A DNA stretch of 64,000 nt, from the NCBI GenBank assembly GCA_900618425.1, contig UZAN01039380.1:53530-117529 (forward strand), read 5' to 3'. The notes beneath the pieces were generated by a model. That model saw nothing but the letters and a program-made list of their open reading frames with translations. It did not search any database and was not told where the DNA came from. The translations under genes and the position numbers were made by a program. Every line of letters starts with the position of its first letter. Positions within the stretch are counted from its first letter, which is position 1. Positions 27,031 to 39,259 of this stretch are shown piece after piece. The DNA comes from Echinostoma caproni (lineage: Eukaryota > Platyhelminthes > Trematoda > Plagiorchiida > Echinostomatidae).

Positions 27031-29489
27031 GACAGGGAATCGCCTCTAAGTAGAGCTACACTTACAATAGGACGCGTTTTTATTGCACGGTCCTGGTTTA
27101 TTTGTCTCAGATTGGGTTTTTCACATCATAACGTAACATTGATGTACGTTGAAAGTGGGGCTTAAGTTATAGCACATTTTGGTTTCGAACACAATCATCA
27201 TCGATCCACCTCAATAACCATCCCGTCCTGTAGTGTATCTAAACTTTGCAGAACTAGTACTGGAGTTTTGAGCCTCCTCTCGTTGCTCAAGCACCTTGCT
27301 TTTTCAGTGCCGATTGTGAGCACCCATAACACATGAACAAGGATTCACTCTTTTGCCGCTGTAATTCACATCCAAGATCCACTTCAGAAGAAGCAACATA
27401 CATGAGTTTAGTGATAAGGCACGTAGTTCTGACACTTTTTCCGCTAGATTCACTTATCACGTGATTGACTCGCATGCATGCCGTCGGAATTTCTCAATTG
27501 TAAAACGGTAACAGATCAAAACAAATCAACAATCAATTTGTTTATCTTTTCTACCATCGCCTTGCTTCACTCGATGAGTTCTCCTCGAACAGAAGTGATT
27601 TCCTCTACACACCAGCTAATTGTGTGTGCACGCACACTCCTCTAATCTGCAGAGTGCCTTATCTTTCGTGAACGCGAGAGAGAGCGCGCACGATACTTCA
27701 CATTCGTTTTAGCTATCTAATGTACCAAATAAGTGAGAATCTGGATACCAAACTGTTTCTTCAGTACAGGATGTACTGACGGTTTTAGATCACAGTTACT
27801 GCTTGTACTAGGTTTAGTTAAGTTGTTAACCACAACTAAACTCCTACTATTGGCACAATGCACCAACAAATGAAAGATGTCTCCATTTTGTATGTGCTTA
27901 ATGTATCCTGGATCGTTTAGCTGCATGTGTACACTGGCTTTCTGTAGTTTATGTGACTATTAAGATAACGTATTATGTACCTTAAATAACTTTATTTAAT
28001 TGGAATTGCTCACATTGTAAGCCTTGAGGGTGTAGCAGTGGATTAAATGTTTGAAACAGCAATAGTTTCTAGCTGCACGTATAGACCATAGGTTATCCCC
28101 CAATAACTGTTCATTACAATCACCTCGATGGTGTTTTCTGTTTGTTGTTAGGTTGTTTGTTCGGTTAGTGGATGATGCAAACCACGGATGCGGGGTTTTG
28201 TTTTTGAAATCAGGTCTTGAAAGGTGATATAATGCGAATACAGTCTAGGTTTTGTCAGTGCAACGGAGTTGGCACAGATGTGCGACATGATTTCATCCAG
28301 TTCATATTCTCAGCAACTGTAGCTGATGCGATGCTCAGCAGACGATGGGCGACGGAACGGAAAAGAATCGGCTACAGGGACACACGGGATTATGTGGAAA
28401 TAATGGTATACGGATGCTCCTTGGGTCGAAGTCTATGATACAACTGCAAGGCAGAAAACACAATGCCATGAGCCCAAAAGTTTCGCTGAGATGCAAGCAC
28501 TCACTGTATAATATTACTGTTGCATATCACAGTTCCATTTCAGCACTCTTTTCGACTTTTACTCGGACAGCATCTGCTGCTTGTTGTGTTGCTCAGTTCC
28601 GGTCGTTATGTAAACGTCAAACAAAGTCAATATGGAATATGCTCCAAATCAAATTCGTTCATAAGAAACGAGGACACTGTCGATGAAACAAAATCAATTA
28701 AAGAATGGTATATATGATATATGGTAGATATATGTATAAACTGAGATGCAGCAACGAAACGATTTTCAGTTGTTTCTATCAGAATCAGAATGAGATTTGT
28801 TGGACTTATTTGGGAGATGATGATGAATCGTTGCATTCTAATAAGCTTGCATATAAACTGACAAAGGATGCGTCTATGGACCTTCAGCAATAATTGCTCA
28901 TTATGACAGTTGCGATCAAACATGAATTGCTTAATACCAGAAGAGGCATAAGGCAGAATTAATCGCAGCATTTGCTTCCTTACTATAATTCAAACGAACC
29001 GCCTGAACACAAATGTCCAGGATGAGTGGGTGTGCTTTACTGCGGCATTTATCATTCCACTCAGCATTCAGGACCGTTTCTGTATAGATTATCGCCCTCC
29101 CCTCTCCCACTTCCAGTTTCGCACCCGAAGAATCTGCCGCTCTCACTAGCCCCTGTGCTTGGTCACTCAGTTTGCGTCTGGCAGAGCTAGACCCTACGGA
29201 GATGACTCAGTGCAGAAAACCCTTTCATCAAGATTTCCTGGTGAAAGACATTATTACTGACTACACTCAATTGTGTGTGTGCATCGGGGGGTTACGGGGA
29301 GTTATTTGGAGTGGGAAGCATTGATGATGTGAGCTTATCTATGTAAAAGGGGATTTGGGAATTAATACTTGGCATACGTTGCTACTTTGATTCACTCAAC
29401 ATTTGCTATACTTTGATTTTCATCAGATCCATAAACTGGCTTATACTGAGCGAATATATATATCAGCTGATAGATACGTCAGTGTAGAT

Positions 29490-29522
<33 letters not shown>

Positions 29523-30234
29523 AATAGATAAATAGATAAATATTCAAACCAGCAAACAGACAGAAGAACTGCCTGACGGACTGAATGAACCTAGGACTGA
29601 TAGACGGATTGACTGAACGAGAAATGATCCTTATGGTATAACGGGGAAAACATACGAAAGCTACAAAGTGACTAAAGGAAAAATAACAATGTAGAAGTTA
29701 CTCATGATGGAAGAGAAATATAGGAGCATTTTAAGGATTAGTGACTGTGTAAGTAGAGTATTATATTCAATTCTTGTAAATTTGGTCATGGAGACAATGG
29801 GACAAATTGATTTTCTCCGATAAACGATCAGACCTCAATTTCGTCGTTTGAAAAATAATTGATTCAATTTACAAATGTGGCTGTGGGCATGAAACAGATA
29901 ACCGTCATTGTATTCCCTGAAGGCCGAAAATGACTGAAAATAAAAGTTGTGAAACCTATTCATCAAAACTTAGATTTTATTCGACCGCTTGCGTAAGAAC
30001 TCATGAAGGAAGCGTTGGTAAACACGCATACATTTTTTGTCTTATATATTTCAACATAAATAATCTCCTACAAGTACTGCTCGTGAGAAAACTAATCAAT
30101 ATATAAATATGATTTTTTATCCCGTTTCTGTCACATAGTTATCTTGATATTTCGGTACTATACTATCCGAGGTTCAACTCTCCGATGGTAATTAGCTATT
30201 CTGTTAAACGGTTGTATACAAGGAATTTCATCGT
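27031..30234. other. Gene-poor stretch
   Basis: No recognisable protein. The frames at 28.2-29.0 kb (up to 114 codons, both strands) overlap each other and show no family signature. The only clear structure is the GATA-type microsatellite at 29,487-29,541. Confidence 0.45.
29487..29541. repeat. GAAA/GATA/AATA tetranucleotide microsatellite
   Basis: The tract runs from GAAA units through GATA to AATAGATA units, a stepwise-mutated tetranucleotide array. Confidence 0.9.
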
Positions 30235-30560
30235 GTTCAGAGAAACCAAAGCGTGACATGAAAAGCGGAGACACTGAACAAGTGTTTCAACCTGATACGT
30301 TTTCATCATCAGTACGAATCCTTCGATCCCAGTGAGAATCGAACCCCAAACCTTACAGGTAGAAGAACCACCAACCACTGGGTCGCTGCTCTGACAGACT
30401 GTTCCTTTTGCAGTGCACAATATAACATAACGCATATTCACAAGCTTGTTGTAGGCATCACACCTTGCTCATCTCATTACTAGCCTCCAAGGTTATGAAC
30501 CAGTTGGTTCCGAGGACACGCTCAAACTATGGGGTGATATACGGTTCACCTGTTCCTAAA
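30235..30560 (-). mobile_element. SINE-like repeat, 300-bp type, copy 2
   Basis: This copy has the same orientation and block order as the copy at 18.8-19.1 kb. The minus strand has GCGACCCAGTGGTTGGTGG as the A-box region (about 30,373-30,391) and GGGGTTCGATTCTC as the B box (about 30,335-30,348). The shared flank with CTCATCTCATTACTAGCCTC and GGTTATGAACC (plus-strand reading) extends about 150 bases upstream of the head. The shared region before the tRNA-like head is unusual for a simple SINE and suggests a composite unit. Confidence 0.65.
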
Positions 30561-30859
30561 TTTGGAAAAATAAGTGATAAAAAATCTGGGATTTAGATGA
30601 ACAAATACTATTTCTATGGTAGTTAGAATGACGCTATGTTTACTCACGGACTACTCGAAACTAGGGCGTGACTCATTCATTTTCAGCCTTTCATCAACAG
30701 CTATTCAACCGAAGCAGTACAGAAGTGCCACGTGAGCCAAGGATCACAATCATTAAGAGGAATTCTGTTGGATTAGCCACTTTGGAACTTTTATAGACGC
30801 CAAGAACGTTTTCGATTCATTTTTGCTCTGAGATGAATGAATATTCTTTCGGTTCCTTT

Positions 30860-31020
30860 TTCGTTTATTCAGTAAACAAATGTTCAGCCAACATAGAGGA
30901 AGAGGGCCACAGTCATACAAAGGGTGTTTGGGGGAATACATAATTTGGGTAGACCATGGGTGGTGGCAGGATTCGAACTCCATTTTGATGACCTCGATCG
31001 CTTGCCCATCACCGCTCATG
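30860..31020 (-). mobile_element. tRNA-derived SINE
   Basis: The minus strand carries a B box, GAGTTCGAATCCTGCC (about 30,964-30,979), and an A-box-like GGTGATGGGCAAGCGATCG. The body CCCTTTGTATGACTGTGGCC is shared with the 1.7-kb copy. The tail has CTGAATAAACGAAAAAGG. The overlapping minus-strand frame of 116 codons is the SINE read through. Confidence 0.7.
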
Positions 31021-31469
31021 GGAGAAAGAGATGGTCCGAAGATGTGTCCACTGGCAAAGCGATGCGCCCCAGCGAGATCGATTGGGATCGTCACAGGCTT
31101 CACCGGCCGGAGTGCAAGAGTAAGCCTCCACTAAGCACCAGAATATCTATGATCAATATGATACCAGAGCCGGATAATTTTACTCTACGCATAGACTGAG
31201 ATGCAATTGTTTTGAATCCGTTTGCAATGTCTGCACGACAGTTATGGACAGATGTGACAAGCAATGCAATGTGTTTTCTCTTGTTAGACATAAACCGCAA
31301 ATATGCGAGTTTTGAGCCTAATCATGGATCCCAAATATGAACAAAAAGCTGTCTACCATTCTCCTTCGACCTATACAAACAAATCCTTAGAAAACGTTCA
31401 GCCAAGTTGATAAGTTTGCAATATTGAACTAGGATTTTCTAATTATATCTTAAACAAATTCAAAAATGT

Positions 31470-31645
31470 TTTATTTTTTCTTCCTTTTATTGAATACATC
31501 GTGATACAATTTTCAGGAAGTAGAAAGTGGTCAATCTAAGGGATACCATTCAACAGACGATGAGGAAAGTCAGGCAGTGGTGCTAAGGTTCGTACACACG
31601 TTCTCCGGGGTGATAATTTGATAAAGCCACCACAGTCTCCAGTTC
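31470..31645 (-). mobile_element. tRNA-derived SINE (same family as 26.5 kb)
   Basis: The tail in plus-strand reading, CCTTTTATTGAATACATCG and then GATACAATTTTCAGGAAG, is nearly the same as in the 26.5-kb copy. The head also matches, but its B box is decayed to GTGTACGAACC. Both copies are on the minus strand. Confidence 0.7.
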
Positions 31646-31759
31646 TGTTGCTCTGTGTCTCTTGAATTACTTTCCTCTAAACAGAATACTCTTTTTAATT
31701 GTTGTAGACAGCAGTAATTCATTTATGCTGTTGCTGTTCACTGCAAACCAACTGGGGTG

Positions 31760-31890
31760 TATGTGTGTGTGTGGTAGGCTGATGGTTTAAGTCATCGTAA
31801 CAGCGGCTCGANGTTCATTCAAAGGACCGATTCCCGAATAAGGTTTTAAATGGTCAATTCCTCCTTCCTGAAAACTGTGCACGCAACTCT
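31760..31890 (+). mobile_element. Degraded SINE of the same family, opposite strand
   Basis: The plus strand has GTGGTAGGCTGATGGTTTAAG as an A-box-like head. A decayed B box (GGTTC-like, with an N at 31,812) follows, then the family string TCCTCCTTCCTGAAAACTG. Together with the copy at 31.5 kb it forms a pair of oppositely oriented SINEs about 115 bases apart. Confidence 0.5.
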
Positions 31891-32340
31891 TTGGTCAGTG
31901 ATCAGAATGAAGATACAGACATTGTTATTATTAATAACGGACATACCACGGCGTTCTCACATAGCAGTGCACTGAAAAAACACTCCTTCGTAGTTGTTTC
32001 TCTATTCAGTAGTGATAAAAACAGATAAATAGACCGCATTTCATGTCTGCATACCTCGTTATTGTTGGAGACAACCTAATTCATGTGACCTGTCTGTCAA
32101 GTGAAATGCATTTACGAGCAGAAATTAAAACAAATAATACAATTTGCTTCTCGTACACAGGTGTCTGCTCGAAAAACGTGTTATTTATTCACTATCAGTC
32201 GGATGTTATCAAGCCGCTTTCGAAACGTTCGAGTTTGGTTAAGCTGCCTATGATGTCGGTAAACATCAATAGCTTCTTGCCAAACAGAAGTTGGCACTAA
32301 ACGGAGTTTTACCGATATTGTATGATCATTCGCATGTAAC

Positions 32341-32541
32341 TCATAGTCACTTGTGAGTAGTGGTGTGGAATATTTTTAATATTGATTGATTTGAACCGAC
32401 CATCCTTCTGACCTCAACTTCACGCACAATCCTCCTTTCATCAATTCAAACACCATACACTCGGAAGCACTAGACTCGAGTTTTGTTCTTATTAGAGCTC
32501 AACAGTAGTGCATATTCACCTTTACTCACAAGTAACTATGA
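32341..32541 (-). mobile_element. SINE body copy bracketed by 25-bp inverted repeats
   Basis: The ends are inverted copies of each other: TCATAGTCACTTGTGAGTA at 32,341 and, on the other strand from 32,541, TCATAGTTACTTGTGAGTA. They continue to 25 bp with three mismatches. Between them, the minus strand carries about 130 bases (TGCACTACT, CTCGAGTCTAGTGCTT, GGATTGTGCGT, GTCAGAAGGAT) that are about 80% identical to the plus-strand element at 32,838-32,970. No target-site duplication is evident. It is either a MITE-like element or a SINE body captured between inverted repeats. Confidence 0.6.
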
Positions 32542-32749
32542 TCTAAATCCGAATAATCAATCGAGCCTGGTAGGTGTGTGACAAGTCAACCCGTAACCTG
32601 CATGTAAGTCCTGACTTGGTGGGAGGCTTTTGATTGGAGTTAACAGATTGTCATCTATGTTGCCTTTCGTTTCTGTTTGGTTAAATAAACTGACTGACTA
32701 CCACTGAAGATGAAACCTGGAGAAACGTGAATTGGCAATTCGGTTCAGC

Positions 32750-32972
32750 CACGGTATGATCTGGTTGGCACAGTTGTAAAGCACACGACTTCCATGCGAT
32801 GGGTCCGGAATTCAAATCCCTAACGTGACGGTGGAGATGCACTACTAACGAGCTCTATTAGGAACTTAACTCGAGTCTAGTGCTTTCGAGTGTATGGTTG
32901 AATCAGCGAACTGAGGATTGTGCGTATAGATGAAGTCAGAAGGATTGCTAGTTTAAAGCAATCAATACCATA
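32750..32972 (+). mobile_element. tRNA-headed SINE with a long body
   Basis: The plus-strand A box is TGGCACAGTTGTAAAGC (about 32,764-32,780) and the B box is GGAATTCAAATCCC (about 32,808-32,821). A body of about 130 bases follows, ending CAATCAATACC. The body recurs inverted about 300 bases upstream in the inverted-repeat element. Here the head and body are joined, so this copy shows the complete SINE layout of about 220 bp. Confidence 0.65.
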
Positions 32973-34292
32973 TAATCATTAGAGAAATAGAACAGATCTT
33001 TGCAATTCAATTTTCCGATTTCGGTAAGCTAACATATCTCGATTGGGCCACTAAATCAAATGGGATTCTGTTAAGTGACTGTGTTGTATTCTGTCGTTTA
33101 CAAGAACAAATGTCTCTCTGGATCCACTTCCTTTGGTGTACAGTGTTACCTGAGTTTGTGCCGTAACGATGGTCGTGTATCAACCTGATTACGGAACGCT
33201 GTCGAACGAGTTTGTTTATAAAATTGTTTCTACACTTACCCATCAAGCTTAAGCCGAAAACAATAATTCTTTGGTTTCAACCCGCGAATGCCATAGACTT
33301 GACCCACAGTGCTTTGGCTGAATTCAGCGATTCTTTAGCCACAGCTCGTAATGCTTTAGCCTCGACGTACGAACTTCAACCGCGCCACTGTAAGCGAGCC
33401 AGATCAAAAAACATCGTAGTATAAGCAGAGTTAAACAAATGTTGACAAATTTTGTTATACAATGGTTCTTTTTGCAAATTTTTATGAATAAGGGAGGTTC
33501 GATGATCGTATGCTTCCCAGATGACCGTCATCTGCATGTCAAATGTTGCAAGGTGAATAAAATAATGACAGTATTGGAGGTGCAGTTTTGTGTATTCATT
33601 ATCCTTGGACTGCCAAGGTATCCACAATCCTAACCGGAATACGACTGTATTATATTCTCCCAGCCTTTTTTTCTATACTTATACTATATAGAGACCACGA
33701 GCCTGCTTACGTGAAAGTAATTGAGTCATAAATGTTGCGTGATTTAAGTCAGATGACTTTCATCAATGACGTCACAGGCGGAAATGCTTATGGACTTTGA
33801 TCTGGAATTAGAACGATCACGCAACAGGGATTCTTCCGCCCAAACAAACGGCCGTACACACACTGCCAGTAAGTAGACTTACCACATCATTTTGGTTGAA
33901 TGCGAAGTAGATCAGAAATATTTAATGGTTTTATAGTAAATTCACAAATTCACCTTCATGACAAATATTCGATTACAGTCATCTTATGTAATCCGGATAA
34001 AATTGGTCTCAACTAGGAGAGTATGAACCGTCAGATGAATTATCTTGCAACAAACTGGAGCAAGAAAGTATAGAACAGCTAAACAAGTAGATAGATATCA
34101 CCTTATTTCTGCAATAGCTTTCATTCCCTATTGTGATCGTTTTACTCCCGACAACCTTACTGGATTTCATTCACCACTTCAGCAAACTGAATGATATTCA
34201 GCCCATGATACATTTGTATATATGTCAGTATACTTTGATGTATTCATATGTTATAATGTATATTAGTATATATGCATTCTTATGAACGTTTT

Positions 34293-34328
34293 TATGTATG
34301 TATGTATGTATGTATGTATGTATGTATG
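34293..34328. repeat. TATG microsatellite
   Basis: About nine TATG units, nearly pure. Confidence 0.9.
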
Positions 34329-36939
34329 CAGATGACAGTTCCGTCTTGACCTCTGGGGACACTCGGTTTCAAGAACAATCTTTTGCTCCATTATGTTCTC
34401 TCCCGTTCTTCATATTGGTGACTGGAAAACGGGAGTATTCAGCGGAATAAAGAGTGTGAACTCTTTTTCAGCTTCATGATCAGTTCTCACTGTTTGTACT
34501 TCTAACATTGAAGAGGATGTCTGCATGCAGTTTAGAATGTGGTTCATGATACGTCGTTTTCCAAATCGATGTGGTTCATCCATTGGGTCAGTTTGTGTTG
34601 CTTGGCTATCACGTTCCCAATTTTAGTTAATCTGAAAAACGGATTCACTTCTCAGGAAGTAGTACATGTATACTAAATGATGGAATGTTTGACTAGGCTC
34701 CGGCTGAAAGTATCTGAGTGAATATACATGCTTAACACGATGCGAAGTTTCCAAAAGCATGTAGATGGCAGCGCTGCTCTTGTTGGAAGCTTTTTGCGGA
34801 GGCTTTGATACGAAAAATGGCTAGAACCTATATTATCTTGATAATATTTTGGATGAAAAACATAATCAATTAGCTTGTTCCGTCCTGTGGGATGTGAAAA
34901 ATTGCCGGGAGCCAGAAACTTACTCAGATTTAGTGATACAACTGAAAGATAGATAAAAATACCATTCAATGCTTACATACTTTGGTATGAAAATCTTGAG
35001 CTGAACCAAAAGCCCTTCAATAAATTATCCGCATTAAAGGATAATGAACCTTAAAGCGATTCAACATGGAATATCACTTGATTCGATCGATAGTCCATCC
35101 GGTTTGGAAGATTAAGTATTTTGGAAAGAATTGAATGAAATGGCTGAGATTAGTCAGCCTCCTGTCAGGTGGCCGGTGATTTTCTGAGGCAGATTGCTCA
35201 ATCCGGACCGACGGATGACCGGCAACATGTCTGTGTCACTGTTCAAACTTATTACCCCCTCTGATACATCCATTCGTGTCACATTGCTCTAGATGAGTTT
35301 TCCAAATATCTATTCTATTTATACTATCATCCACAAAAGCACAATCAACTCCCTGTTTATTGGTAATGTGATGTAAGACAGTTGACTAGGACAGTAAGAG
35401 TTTTGAGCATAACGTCTCAATACTCATTAGGGATAAAAAAAGATAAACATTTTTTAGTTGATATTTTGTTAGCGCATATGGTAAACAAAACAGGCTAACC
35501 CACGAGATCTTCATTTATCAGACACGGAGAGAGGTCGCATAAACTCCAAAAACTGAGCACGATAGTTACAGTTACTGGGAAAGTAGATTACATGTGGTTT
35601 CATGGGAGTCGTAGATGAAAACAACAACCAAGCGATCAACAGGTGAGATACCAGCGATAACCGGGGTCGAAACCAACTATCCTATTACCGATTATCTCTA
35701 TTTGCATCGTTAAATAATGTTGCATAGCCTGCTGTAGATAGTATTTTTCCTATCGAGGATATGAATGAACTTGATTTGGTTAAACACTCGGTGTCGATTA
35801 GTTTCACTTCGGTCGAATTCAAGTAGCCTTGTTTCTTGGACAATGGTGTTGTCCGATAGCAACGTACCGATTAGGGTAGAACCCATAAAACATGGTATCA
35901 GACCGGTAGATCATTGCAATTAACGTCGCTTGTCTCAAGTGTATTGAGTGTGGAGCTTTTCAGCGCAAATCGAAGATGAGAAGGCGGGAGGAAGATAATG
36001 CATTCGGGAAGTCTAACGTATCTTTCACAGTTAGACTCCGACTGTGGTCACGTGCGTTTCCTAAGTGTCTATCGAAATGGGGCTGGGGTAGGGTGGGGTT
36101 GGAAAATTAACAATTTAGCTACTGGTGCATAGGAGGATTCTCATCGATCCACAGACCGGTTGAAATTATGTAGTAATCTGGGGGTAGGAAATTGAATCAG
36201 GGCTATAAGTGGTTGATCCGGTAACACCTGAACAAACAATAGGGGTGAGAATGGAAGACAAAGAGACAGGTTAGATCAATTTTAATTTGTCAAGCAGAGT
36301 GATCTAAAAAAAACAGTGTTAGGCTTCGTGGATCAGTACACCTAAAAAAAACTTTATCTATTCAATAACATTGTAGGCTCTAATGACAAAAACAACCTCA
36401 CTGGAGTTAATGTGCGTTTGTTTGATCACAACATTACCAGATGAAAGAATTTATCCTTATTTTCCAGTTCTTCATGAATTTGCTGATCAGCTGCACATCG
36501 TTCTATCAATATCATCCGCCCTGTCGAGAGAGACGAAATTGATGACTGTAAATTCATAACTGATTTTCTGGATTCTTTATGAGTGTGTGCAGTATCAGCA
36601 CATTAAATGACACAATCAGGTGACCAGTATATCACGTTGACAGTTGAAACATAGTTGATCATTTGCAGTCATTTCGTTCTGTTTACTGAAATGGGCGTTT
36701 CATTTGAATTACTGAAAATTATTCTGTGTTTATCCGAGGCCGACTACTCTGCTGCTTAATTTATCTTTTCAAATGAAAGCAAATCCGAATGATATTCGGT
36801 GGAGAATGATAAACGACTGAAGGCTGCCATTATATTTATTTATTCAGGACGAGTCGTTGAATTTGCTGAGTTTGTAACCAGGAAGATCTATAAAGGTGGG
36901 AGAGAAACAACCGTCAGCAATACACGTCCACTGCACGAA

Positions 36940-36975
36940 TCTATCTATCTATCTATCTTTCTATCTATCTATCTG

Positions 36976-37010
<35 letters not shown>

Positions 37011-37080
37011 CTATCTCTCTGTCTGTTTGTCTGTCTATCTGTCTGTCAGTCTAGTTATCTGTTTGTCTTTCTTTCCATCT
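36940..37080. repeat. TCTA/TCTG tetranucleotide microsatellite
   Basis: About 140 bases of TCTA units grade into TCTG units at the 3' side. It creates an artificial repeated serine-isoleucine-tyrosine-leucine open frame on the plus strand that should not be called a gene. Confidence 0.95.
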
Positions 37081-39037
37081 AATTCGTTCAAGCTACACTA
37101 CCGTTTACTTATTTGCACTCTTCTGACGACCTATTCAACATGCAGAAAGATGAACATTCATTATTGGTTAAGAACGTCGTATGTACCCTATTTGCTCCCA
37201 TTACTATAGGCATCAACAGACCTTTGCTTATCTACTATAAATGCAAATGTGGAGGTAATAATTCTTTGGTGCAGATGACTGAGTTAGAGTGAAACAAAGG
37301 AACATACTTCTCGGGATTTGGACAAACGCTATAGATGGAATTTCCGCTGTGTCATGACCAGTAGTGAAATACGATTATGCACCTCAAGTAGTGCCAGCAA
37401 CCAGTAAGAATTCTAGCATATTTTACCGTTTGATTCGCTCCAAAGAGGCACTAAGGTAACGATTGAGTCTGCTCGTATTTGTGTAACTGAACATAGATTC
37501 ATAGGTTGCGTAATTATTGACGGGGTTATCTCAGATAATTCCACGAATCTATTCAATAGTAATCTGTTAGGAGCTAACCGAGCTTCTTATTGCAACTACA
37601 AATTATACCATCGCTAATTTGCTAATCGTCTCGCTTGTTTTTCACCAATTTCGGTTCTCTCGAGATCAGTTACATTTGGATGTTGCAGAAGTTTATTATG
37701 GACTCCGATCATGATGATATCCCTAACGGTTCAGTTCCACACACCGACAATTTTTCTACAAAGCCCTGAACGAGAATTTTCTCTCGCTTCAGAACACATA
37801 AAGTATGTACTTTCAAAACAGTCTGTTGATGGATGTTGATTGGTGAAGAAAAAATTAACCCACCGCGAAACGTCAATGTTTAGATACCGATGTACGTTGA
37901 ATTTCTGAATATAAGCATACGTTTCATAGTATCAAGATATCCGATTACTTACTTTGGACTGCCAATGTAACCTTTGGAATCGAAGCTGCGGCCAGCCGAC
38001 GCCTGATGATCAGTAAGTTGGAATAGTGCATGACAGTGTTGGGGCTAGAAAAAACAAAACCTGAAGAAACGAACTGCTGGGTAATACTGTTCTTTCTGAC
38101 CATGCATACATAACCAATGTTGATCATCCACTAATGACCTCAGTTACACTAGAGAACTTACCGGTAATAATAAAAGGGAAAACGGATTTCAAGATATTCG
38201 GTCGAACTGCACTTTTATGGCTGGTTCCGGGTAAGAATTAACGCACAGAAAACATTAAACTACCAGCAGCCCTGAAGTCACCTCCCGGAATTAAATTCCG
38301 CATTCGAAAAACGGAATGTTGGAAACAACCTCACCTGCAAAATGTATCTTGCTCTGTTTGTTTGTCTCTTGTCTTCTCGCTTGCTGCTCATGTCATGCTG
38401 AAGTGTACAGTTTTATTCAACGGTCTAGAGATAAGAATACATCAATCCGGATGACTTGATGGTAGAACAGTGCGCCAGTGTAGATGAAAGCAGCCAAAGG
38501 AAATATCCTTGGAATGCGAATCTTTGGCAATCGATCAGAGGCTTGCAGCCACAGTGTTTTATGTCTGCAAAACCATATCGAACGAACGCTTGTTACTAAG
38601 TTTTGATTCCATTTTTTTAATTTCCCACATATGTGAAATTTCTGCAGTTTACCATATGTGGTTTTCGATTTGTGTAATTTTCCCGTTTGGTAATGAATTA
38701 TTGAAGTAATAACGGTTAAGAACACCAAATTAAACACGGTATTGGCTGTCTTGTAGTGTTCATGGGGCGTTTCATTGATGAACTGACCTTCGCATTTATT
38801 ATTTCAAGCACTAATATTTTGAAGTCTCATTGATGTCAATAGTGCATTAGAGCAGAAAGGGTGAAGCGATCTAGATATGCGTTTACTCCAGGCGAAATTC
38901 CTACCTGCTGACAATGAAAACTAGATCGTTCAATTTGATCGATTTAGCATGGTTTGTGGTGATCGTTGTATATATAAACTTTCAAAAACAGGTCACGCAG
39001 AGCGATTAATTTTGGAATTTTTGGAATCCTGTTTCAC

Positions 39038-39259
39038 ATGTCATTGTTCACAACCGCTTGTACAGTAAATATTGTATTTTACCCGGTACAACACGATGTC
39101 AGCCTGGGGGGCAATTTCACAAACGAAGTTAAAATAATTTGCAGCGGGAAACGGCGTTCTATTAGCACCTCAGACCACTGTCCTATTTTCGCACTAAAAA
39201 TGGTTAGATTAATTAGATCAACTTCTACTGTCACTTCGCGTCTTCCGAAAGGCTGTTAG
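39038..39259 (+). pseudogene. Possible LINE endonuclease C-terminal remnant
   Basis: This 73-codon plus-strand frame contains ISTSDHCPIFAL (codons near 39,158-39,193). It closely matches the terminal catalytic motif of LINE apurinic-type endonucleases ('xSTSDHCPIxxxL'). Nothing else in the frame is diagnostic, and no RT follows within the next kilobases. The call rests on this one motif and may be coincidence. Confidence 0.3.

Larger units (their letters stand above)
32975..39037. other. Gene-poor stretch with tetranucleotide arrays
   Basis: No protein family could be supported. A plus-strand frame ending at 33,424 contains an alanine-rich run (SALAEFSDSLATARNALAS) that looks more protein-like than its neighbours, but it has no identifiable homology. 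A minus-strand frame at 34,673-34,969 has a faint endonuclease-like stretch. Microsatellites are listed separately. Confidence 0.4.

Noticed and set aside
30753..31199. 116-codon minus-strand frame and plus-strand partners
   Set aside because: They span the SINE at 30.9 kb, and the peptide is SINE body read through.
34673..34969. Minus-strand frame with SHPTGRNKLIDYVF resembling an endonuclease block
   Set aside because: Too short and without a second motif; no RT nearby.
36799..37209. 136-codon plus-strand open frame with a repeated SIYL pattern
   Set aside because: The pattern is a direct translation of the TCTA microsatellite, and the flanks have no coding signature.
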